NCBI GenBank assembly: GCA_023449855.1
Contig: JAEXHR010000113.1
Span: 1 to 7,274 of the forward strand
Origin: Pseudomonadota bacterium
Lineage (GTDB): Bacteria; Pseudomonadota; Alphaproteobacteria; Rhizobiales; Xanthobacteraceae
DNA length: 7,274 nt
Direction of reading: 5' to 3'
This document shows, in pieces, positions 1 through 4,366 of the stretch. The notes below the pieces were generated by a model. It made no database searches. It was not told the DNA's origin and worked only from the letters and a program-made list of their open reading frames with translations. Numbering within the stretch: the stretch's first letter is position 1; each line of letters begins with the position of its first letter. The translations under genes were made by a program, and so were the position numbers.

Positions 1-96
1 AGTGCGAGGGGTACGTCTTCCCCCGCCCGCAGGCGCCGCATCCTGTCCCGCTCAAAGACGCCTCATGAGAGCGCCCCTCGCGAACAAGACGGGAGG

Positions 97-125
97 GATA
101 TTGGCGGGAATGGGAATTTTGTCAA
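97..125 (-). promoter_or_regulatory. Leftward sigma70-type promoter candidate
   Basis: Read on the minus strand there is a perfect TTGACA -35 hexamer (120-125), a 17-nt spacer and AATATC (97-102) as a weak -10 (3 of 6 consensus positions). It points out of the left edge, in the same direction as yebC, so it would drive a gene beginning at or beyond the window start. The exact -35 and ideal spacing are the support; the poor -10 is the weakness. Confidence 0.45.
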
Positions 126-140
126 GACCAAATGTAGAAC
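126..140 (-). promoter_or_regulatory. Possible LexA (SOS) box, imperfect
   Basis: On the minus strand the sequence reads GTTC, seven bases, then GGTC, directly abutting the TTGACA hexamer at 120-125. The alphaproteobacterial LexA operator is GTTC-N7-GTTC, so one half-site is exact and the other has one mismatch. The position next to the -35 is right for a repressor site, but eight informative bases with one mismatch can occur by chance. Confidence 0.25.
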
Positions 141-153
141 AAATCAGACTCTG

Positions 154-245
154 CCGTAGGGCGGATTAGCGCAGCGTAATCCGCCAGCCGAGTTGATGGC
201 GGAGACTCCGCGGCGGATTACGGCTTCGCCTCATCCGCCCTACGG
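154..245. repeat. Palindromic intergenic repeat, copy A (92 bp)
   Basis: The ends are 13-bp perfect inverted repeats (CCGTAGGGCGGAT at 154-166, its complement at 233-245). Inside are two hairpin units. The left one pairs GGCGGATTA (160-168) with TAATCCGCC (177-185). The right one (212-239) pairs GGCGGAT with ATCCGCC and has an inner GGC-TTC-GCC hairpin. Between them lies a 26-bp core (186-211) with its own GCGGA/TCCGC stem, exactly bounded by TAATCCGCC and GGCGGATTA. The element ends 7 nt past the yebC stop codon. It is related to the copy at 2949-3074 and looks like the small dispersed palindromic repeats of Bradyrhizobium-type genomes. It may fold in the yebC mRNA tail and act as a terminator or stabiliser; that role is inferred. 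Confidence 0.85.
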
Positions 246-252
246 GCTGAGC

Positions 253-999
253 TTACCCGCCGAGCTTCGCCATCAGGGCTTCTGAAATCTCGAAATTCGC
301 ATAGACGTGCTGGACGTCGTCGTGGTCGTTGAGGAGGTCCACCAGCTTCATCAGCTTCTCGCCGGTCTCGTCATCCACCGCGATGGTGTTTTGCGGCTTC
401 CAGATCAGCGCCGCCTTGCGGGCTTCGCCATATTTCGCTTCCAGCGCCTTGGTCACTTCGTGGAAGCTCTCCTGCGACGAATAGATCTCGTGACCATCCT
501 CGCCCGACACCACGTCATCGGCGCCGGCCTCGATGGCAGCTTCCAGCATGTCGTCGGCGGACGCCTTGGCCGCGTCGTATTCGATCACCCCGACATGGTC
601 GAACATGAAGGACACCGAACCGGTTTCCCCCATATTGCCGCCGGACTTGGTGAAGAAGGAGCGGATGTCCGAGGCGGCGCGGTTGCGGTTGTCGGTCAGC
701 GCCTGCACGATGACGGCGACGCCGCCGGGGCCGTAGCCCTCGTAACGGATCTCGTCATAGTTCTCGCCTTCGGTGCCGACCGCCTTCTTGATGGCGCGTT
801 CGATATTGTCGCGCGGCATGTTTTCCTGACGCGCGGCGATCACGGCCGAACGCAACCGCGCATTCATCGCCGGATCCGGCGTTCCCATCTTCGCCGCCAC
901 GGTGATTTCGCGCGCCAGCTTGGAGAACAACTTGGACTTCTGGGCATCCTGGCGGCCCTTGCGGTGCATGATGTTCTTGAATTGGGAATGTCCGGCCAT
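253..999 (-). CDS. yebC: YebC/PmpR (TACO1) family protein
   Basis: Encodes 248 residues, the usual family length. The N-terminus MAGHSQFKNIMHRKGRQDAQ and following helical region (about 1-75) match the conserved YebC start. The middle block RYEGYGPGGVAVIVQALTDN (85-104) with SGGNMGETGSVSFMF (119-133) and the C-terminal LLNDHDDVQHVYANF (222-236) are family hallmarks. Members were first described as DNA-binding regulators (PmpR). More recent work on YebC and mitochondrial TACO1 points to a ribosome-associated role in relieving stalls, notably at proline stretches, so 'transcriptional regulator' may mislead. The protein should be cytoplasmic. The start at 999 is fixed by the conserved N-terminus; a weak GAGAGA ribosome site lies upstream. 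It is transcribed leftward from the promoter at 1047-1075 and ends 7 nt before repeat A. In many proteobacteria ruvCAB follows yebC, which would lie beyond the left edge here. Confidence 0.95.
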   Translation of the reverse strand: MAGHSQFKNIMHRKGRQDAQKSKLFSKLAREITVAAKMGTPDPAMNARLRSAVIAARQENMPRDNIERAIKKAVGTEGENYDEIRYEGYGPGGVAVIVQALTDNRNRAASDIRSFFTKSGGNMGETGSVSFMFDHVGVIEYDAAKASADDMLEAAIEAGADDVVSGEDGHEIYSSQESFHEVTKALEAKYGEARKAALIWKPQNTIAVDDETGEKLMKLVDLLNDHDDVQHVYANFEISEALMAKLGG

Positions 1000-1046
1000 G
1001 CGGGTCTCTCGATCGTCCGACTTGAAATGATGGGCTGTGGCGCGGG

Positions 1047-1075
1047 GTTATATGCCGCGAATCCGGCAAAATCAA
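1047..1075 (-). promoter_or_regulatory. Promoter of yebC
   Basis: On the minus strand TTGATT (1070-1075), a 17-nt spacer and TATAAC (1047-1052) form a sigma70-like promoter matching 4 of 6 and 5 of 6 consensus positions. An A-tract on the plus strand (1074-1080) gives a T-rich upstream edge. Transcription would start near 1040, leaving a leader of about 40 nt before the yebC start codon. Confidence 0.6.
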
Positions 1076-1159
1076 AAAAATGCAACGGATTAAGGAAGAT
1101 CGATTGCTCCGCCCGGATACCGCTTAACGATCGTTTCATCGGTAGGTGCAAAGATACTC

Positions 1160-1186
1160 GCATAAATTGCATAAATCGGGGGAGGC
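1160..1186 (+). promoter_or_regulatory. Leader of the chemoreceptor gene: tandem GCATAAAT and close ribosome site
   Basis: GCATAAAT occurs twice in tandem with a 9-bp period (1160-1167 and 1169-1176). It is followed by GGGGGAGG (1178-1185), only one base before the ATG at 1187. No well-spaced -35/-10 pair is evident in 1090-1160. The tandem could be an operator, overlapping -10-like sequences, or chance AT-rich sequence. Confidence 0.3.
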
Positions 1187-2941
1187 ATGGCGATCCAACT
1201 GTTTCGCAAGCGGCTGGCCGAGACGAGCGTGCCGGCTGTCGAGGCCGAAAAACCTGCCATTCCCGCCCCCGTATCGATCCCCGAACCCGATCCGGCCCGC
1301 GACATCCTGGAGTTGCTGGAGCTCGAACTCGGCGGCCTGGTGCGCCAGCTTGAGAAGGCCGCAGGCTCGGTGGCCGGCGGCGCGGAATCGACCGCGGCGA
1401 CCCTCGCCGCGATCCGCACCCGCACCGATGCGCTGACCCATCGCAGCACCGGCGCCCAGGCGACCGCCACCACCTTCGCCCACGCCGCCGACAAGTTCAC
1501 GCATTCGGCGCAGGCGATCGGCGCCCAGGTGCGCGATGCCAGCAAACTCGCCGATGAAGCCGGCGCCGCCGCCCATGACGCAAGCGTGAATGTGGACCGG
1601 CTGCGGGATTCTTCTGCCGCGATCGGGCAGGTGCTGGAGCTGATCGCGCAGATCGCGCGGCAGACCACCATGCTCGCGCTGAATGCCACGATCGAAGCCG
1701 CGCGCGCCGGTGCGGCGGGCCGCGGCTTTGCCGTCGTCGCCACCGAAGTGAAGGCGCTGGCGGTGCAGACGCAAGGCGCCACCGAAGAGATCAAGCGCAA
1801 GATCGATGCGCTGCAGCGCGACGCGGCGAGTTCGGTCGAGGCGGTGCATCGCATCTCCACGGCGATCGAGGCGATCCGCCCGGTGTTCTCCCATGTGAAC
1901 GGCGCGGTGGCGGAGCAGAATGCGACCACCAGCGAGATCGCGAGCAATGCGGCGTCGGCCTCGCAATTCATCGTGGCTGTCGGCGACAGCGCGCAGGAGA
2001 TCGATGCGGCAGCGAAGGAAGCAGCCGTGCATGGCGAGGAAGTCGCGGAGGCCGGTGCTGCCGTGACGCTGTTCGCATCCAAACTGAAATCGCGCTGCGC
2101 AGTGCTGCTGAAGCAGGATGCGGCGAGCGACGAACAGCGCAAGCGCGAACGCCTGCCCTGCCATCTGGAGATCGCGCTGGATACGCGCAGCGGAAGGCTG
2201 CGTGCGCCGGTCTATGAGATCGCCATGGACGGTGTGCTGATCGGCGGGCCCGATGCTGCGCGGCTGCCGCTGCATGAGGTGCTGGCGGCGGAGTTCGGTG
2301 AAATCGGCGCGTGCCGGCTGCGCATCGACGCGCATGACAAAGGCGGCGCACAGGCGCGCTTCGTCGCCCCCGATGCGCACCTCATGAGCCAGATCGAGGA
2401 TCGTCTGTGGGCGATCCATGACGAGAACACGGAATTCGTCACCCGCGCGCTCGATGCAGGCGCGGCGCTGAACAAGATCTTTGCCGATGGCATCGCGAGC
2501 GGCGCGATCACCATGGATGAGATGTTCGACGAGGACTATGTGGAGATCGCAGGCAGCAATCCCGTGCAGTACCGCACGCGGATCCTGCCCTGGGCGGACC
2601 GCGCGCTGCCGGAATTCCAGGACACGTTTCTCGCAAGGGATTCGCGGATGGCGTTCTGCGCGACGATCGACCGCAACGGCTATCTGCCGGTGCACAACGG
2701 CATCTATTCGAAGCCGCAGCGGCCCGGCGATGTCGCCTGGAACACCGCCAACTGCCGCAACCGCCGCATCTTCAACGACAGCGCCGGCCTTGCGGCGGGA
2801 CGCAACACCCGCGCCTATCTGATGCAAAGCTATGCCCGCGACATGGGCAACGGCACCACGGTGATGATGCGCGAGATCGATGTCCCCGTGCGCGTGCAGG
2901 GACGGCACTGGGGCGGGTTCAGGACGGCGTATAAGCTTTAA
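1187..2941 (+). CDS. Soluble methyl-accepting chemotaxis protein with PilZ-like and C-terminal sensor segments
   Basis: Encodes 584 residues with no hydrophobic membrane segment, so this is probably a cytoplasmic chemoreceptor signalling through CheA/CheW. Residues 1-40 are proline-rich. About 40-300 form the long helical hairpin, with the signature tip around 150-190 (QTTMLALNATIEAARAG, GRGFAVVATEVKAL). The tip departs from the usual QTNLLALNAAIEAARAGE: TM replaces NL, T replaces the second A, and A replaces the last E. Around 318-354 is RKRER followed by YEIAMDGVLIGG, resembling PilZ RxxxR and (D/N)xSxxG but with E344 and A346 replacing the key D and S. The C-terminal part (about 478-584) contains DRNGYLPVHNG, NTANCRNRRIF and GRHWGGFR, a conserved segment found at the C-terminus of many soluble or PAS-type receptors. 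Its ligand is unknown to me. There is no CheR/CheB-tethering pentapeptide at the C-terminus. No other chemotaxis gene is nearby, so it is a lone receptor. The ATG follows GGGGGAGG unusually closely. Confidence 0.93.
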   Translation: MAIQLFRKRLAETSVPAVEAEKPAIPAPVSIPEPDPARDILELLELELGGLVRQLEKAAGSVAGGAESTAATLAAIRTRTDALTHRSTGAQATATTFAHAADKFTHSAQAIGAQVRDASKLADEAGAAAHDASVNVDRLRDSSAAIGQVLELIAQIARQTTMLALNATIEAARAGAAGRGFAVVATEVKALAVQTQGATEEIKRKIDALQRDAASSVEAVHRISTAIEAIRPVFSHVNGAVAEQNATTSEIASNAASASQFIVAVGDSAQEIDAAAKEAAVHGEEVAEAGAAVTLFASKLKSRCAVLLKQDAASDEQRKRERLPCHLEIALDTRSGRLRAPVYEIAMDGVLIGGPDAARLPLHEVLAAEFGEIGACRLRIDAHDKGGAQARFVAPDAHLMSQIEDRLWAIHDENTEFVTRALDAGAALNKIFADGIASGAITMDEMFDEDYVEIAGSNPVQYRTRILPWADRALPEFQDTFLARDSRMAFCATIDRNGYLPVHNGIYSKPQRPGDVAWNTANCRNRRIFNDSAGLAAGRNTRAYLMQSYARDMGNGTTVMMREIDVPVRVQGRHWGGFRTAYKL

Positions 2942-2948
2942 ATCGCAG

Positions 2949-3074
2949 CCGTAGGGCGGATTAGCCAACGGGTCGCGCAAAGCGCGCCCGATGATAAACT
3001 CCGCGTAATCCGCCGCGGAGTTTCCGCCATGAAATCGGCCGGCGGATTACGGCTTCGCCTAATCCGCCCTACGG
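2949..3074. repeat. Palindromic intergenic repeat, copy B (126 bp)
   Basis: The ends are perfect inverted repeats of 17 bp when one flanking base pair is counted (2948-2964 with 3059-3075; GCCGTAGGGCGGATTAG). The right hairpin (3041-3068) is nearly identical to that of copy A: GGCGGATTA paired with TAATCCGCC, with an inner GGC-TTC-GCC. The left unit carries 38 bases (2966-3003) where copy A has 4. That extra piece contains a 9-bp stem with an AAA loop (2969-2978 with 2982-2990). A further 10-bp stem AAACTCCGCG/CGCGGAGTTT (2996-3005 with 3014-3023) spans the core edge. The 26-bp core (3015-3040) matches the reverse complement of the copy A core at 22 of 26 positions. The element starts 7 nt after the chemoreceptor stop and could fold in its mRNA tail. 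Confidence 0.88.
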
Positions 3075-3098
3075 CCAAGCGCCGCATCCTTGGAACAC

Positions 3099-3116
3099 AT
3101 GTCATACCAGTGACAT
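3099..3116 (+). promoter_or_regulatory. Dyad / Pho-box-like site upstream of ppk2
   Basis: The 18-bp ATGTCATACCAGTGACAT is a perfect 6-bp inverted repeat (ATGTCA/TGACAT) around 6 bp. Read as a PhoB site (two CTGTCAT direct half-sites separated by 4 bp), it matches 6 of 7 and 5 of 7 positions. It lies 63 bases upstream of the ppk2 ATG. No clear -10 hexamer sits at the usual distance after it, and the spacer is not AT-only, so the PhoB reading is tentative; the dyad itself is certain. Confidence 0.35.
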
Positions 3117-3124
3117 TCGATATT

Positions 3125-3143
3125 GGTTCAACCCGGTTGGACC
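3125..3143 (+). promoter_or_regulatory. Imperfect inverted repeat in the ppk2 leader
   Basis: GGTTCAACC (3125-3133) and GGTTGGACC (3135-3143) form a near-palindrome with a T-G wobble pair. It could be an RNA hairpin in the ppk2 leader or a second operator. It lies about 36 nt before the start codon. No function can be assigned. Confidence 0.3.
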
Positions 3144-3179
3144 GACATTGATCACCCATTTCCATTTCCCGAGGCACCC

Positions 3180-4106
3180 ATGAACGAACTCTCCCCCGAC
3201 AATGCGAAGGCCATGCATGACCGCGTCCGCGAGGAGATGCTCGACAGCTATGACGAGGAAATGGAGCTCGAACTCGACGAGGACCGCCTCGACCAGATGG
3301 CCGACGAGATGGCCGGCCACAAGCTGACCTCCTCGGTCGATCGCCGCACCTATTTCAAGGAACTGTTCCGCCTGCAGGGCGAACTGGTGAAGCTGCAGAG
3401 CTGGGTACAGCACGAGAAGCTGAAGGTCGTGGTGATCTTCGAGGGCCGCGACTCGGCTGGCAAGGGCGGCGTCATCAAGCGCATCACCCAGCGGCTCAAT
3501 CCGCGCGTCTGCCGCGTCGCCGCGCTGCCCGCGCCGAATGAGCGCGAACGCACCCAGTGGTACTTCCAGCGCTATGTCTCGCATCTGCCGGCCGGCGGCG
3601 AAATGGTGCTGTTCGACCGCTCCTGGTACAACCGCGCCGGCGTCGAGCGCGTGATGGGTTTCTGCACCGAGAGCGATGTGGAGGAGTTTTTCCGCACGGT
3701 ACCGGAATTCGAACGCATGCTGGTCCGCTCGGGCATCATCCTGATCAAATACTGGTTCTCGATCACCGACGAGGCGCAGCATCTGCGCTTCTCCATGCGC
3801 ATCGCCGATCCCTTGAAGCAGTGGAAGCTGTCGCCGATGGACGTGCAGTCGCGCGCCCGCTGGGAGGCCTATACCAAGGCCAAGGAAGCGATGCTCGAAC
3901 ACACGCATATCCCGGAAGCGCCGTGGCATGTGGTGCAGGCCGTCGACAAGAAGAAGGCGCGCCTGAACTGCATCTCGCATCTGCTCGAGCAGATTCCGTA
4001 TCGCGACGTGCCCTATGAGCCGGTGGCCCTGCCGGAGCGCGTCCGCAACCCCGACTATCACCGCGCCCCGGTGCCGGCGGAGATGTATGTGCCGGAGAAG
4101 TATTGA
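3180..4106 (+). CDS. ppk2: Polyphosphate kinase 2 (PPK2 class I)
   Basis: Encodes 308 residues, the normal single-domain class I length. PPK2 enzymes transfer phosphate between inorganic polyphosphate and nucleotides; class I members usually convert ADP or GDP plus polyphosphate to the triphosphate. Visible motifs are the Walker A loop FEGRDSAGKGG (87-97), Walker B EMVLFDRSWYNRAGVE (141-156, Asp146), and the lid region RFSMRIADPLKQWKLSPMD (203-221). SSVDRRTYFKELFRLQGELV (51-70) and the C-terminal YEPVALPERV block (279-288) also fit the family. An acidic stretch (about 18-38) precedes the kinase fold. The ATG at 3180 is preferred because GAGG lies 5 nt upstream and the protein then begins like its relatives. 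An in-frame TTG at 3123 has no ribosome site and overlaps the upstream dyads. The enzyme should be cytoplasmic. It is monocistronic, bounded by repeat B and a hairpin. Substrate preference (ADP versus GDP) cannot be read here. Confidence 0.95.
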   Translation: MNELSPDNAKAMHDRVREEMLDSYDEEMELELDEDRLDQMADEMAGHKLTSSVDRRTYFKELFRLQGELVKLQSWVQHEKLKVVVIFEGRDSAGKGGVIKRITQRLNPRVCRVAALPAPNERERTQWYFQRYVSHLPAGGEMVLFDRSWYNRAGVERVMGFCTESDVEEFFRTVPEFERMLVRSGIILIKYWFSITDEAQHLRFSMRIADPLKQWKLSPMDVQSRARWEAYTKAKEAMLEHTHIPEAPWHVVQAVDKKKARLNCISHLLEQIPYRDVPYEPVALPERVRNPDYHRAPVPAEMYVPEKY

Positions 4107-4146
4107 GCCGAGGCAGACTGCCGATCACGCATCATATTTAAATCAA

Positions 4147-4178
4147 ACAACAGCGTCGGCATACGCCGGCGCTGTTGT
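4147..4178 (+). terminator. Strong hairpin after ppk2
   Basis: ACAACAGCGTCGGC (4147-4160) pairs along all 14 bases with 4165-4178, with a single G-T wobble and the 4-base loop ATAC. It begins 41 nt after the ppk2 stop codon. There is no U-run after the stem on the plus strand beyond the UGUUGU in the arm itself, so it may be a weak intrinsic terminator or a 3' end stabiliser. On the minus strand the flank is more U-rich. Confidence 0.6.
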
Positions 4179-4366
4179 CATGTCTGACGACAATTTACGC
4201 AACGCGCACCCTCGCCAGACAGGCCGGAACGTGTATAGTTTCGGCACTCTCTGTTGCTGCTTTCCAAGTCACGATCCGACGCTTAATTGCCTGGCCGGTG
4301 ACCGATCGATGGATGGCTTCACGCGTCCTTCGCGCTCGACCGGCGGGTCATTCCGGAGGTCCTGCA
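4179..4366 (+). promoter_or_regulatory. Upstream region of the molybdenum hydroxylase gene
   Basis: This stretch has no convincing gene, although the downstream frame stays open back to 4175. TATAGT at 4234-4239 is a good -10 hexamer, but the bases 16-18 nt upstream (around 4210-4217) do not resemble TTGACA, so an activator or another sigma factor would be needed. GGAGG at 4355-4359, 7 nt before the ATG at 4367, is a strong ribosome site and decides the start of the next gene. Confidence 0.35.

Noticed and set aside
3..41. Minus-strand ATG at 39-41 opening a 13-codon frame to the left edge
   Set aside because: Too short to judge; the residues do not resemble the start of RuvC or another family, although it lies downstream of a promoter candidate.
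307..1353. Plus-strand open frame opposite yebC and running into the chemoreceptor gene
   Set aside because: It overlaps two well-supported genes and the yebC promoter, and its translation resembles no family.
1136..2980. Long minus-strand open frame (614 codons) opposite the chemoreceptor gene
   Set aside because: Its translation is rich in R, H, A and D with no recognisable motif, as expected from the antisense of a GC-rich gene. The plus-strand protein has clear chemoreceptor motifs.
154..3074. CRISPR or insertion-sequence interpretation of the two repeats
   Set aside because: There are only two copies, about 2.8 kb apart, with no spacers, no transposase and no evident target-site duplication. 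They fit small dispersed palindromic repeats better.
3123..3179. Upstream TTG start for ppk2 adding 19 residues
   Set aside because: No ribosome site, and it overlaps upstream dyads. The ATG at 3180 has GAGG at proper spacing.
3102..4061. Minus-strand open frame opposite ppk2
   Set aside because: Antisense shadow of a gene with intact Walker motifs; no motif of its own.
4175..4366. Upstream extension of the hydroxylase frame (64 extra residues)
   Set aside because: It starts inside the hairpin after ppk2 and would bury the Tat signal. The ATG at 4367 has a strong GGAGG.
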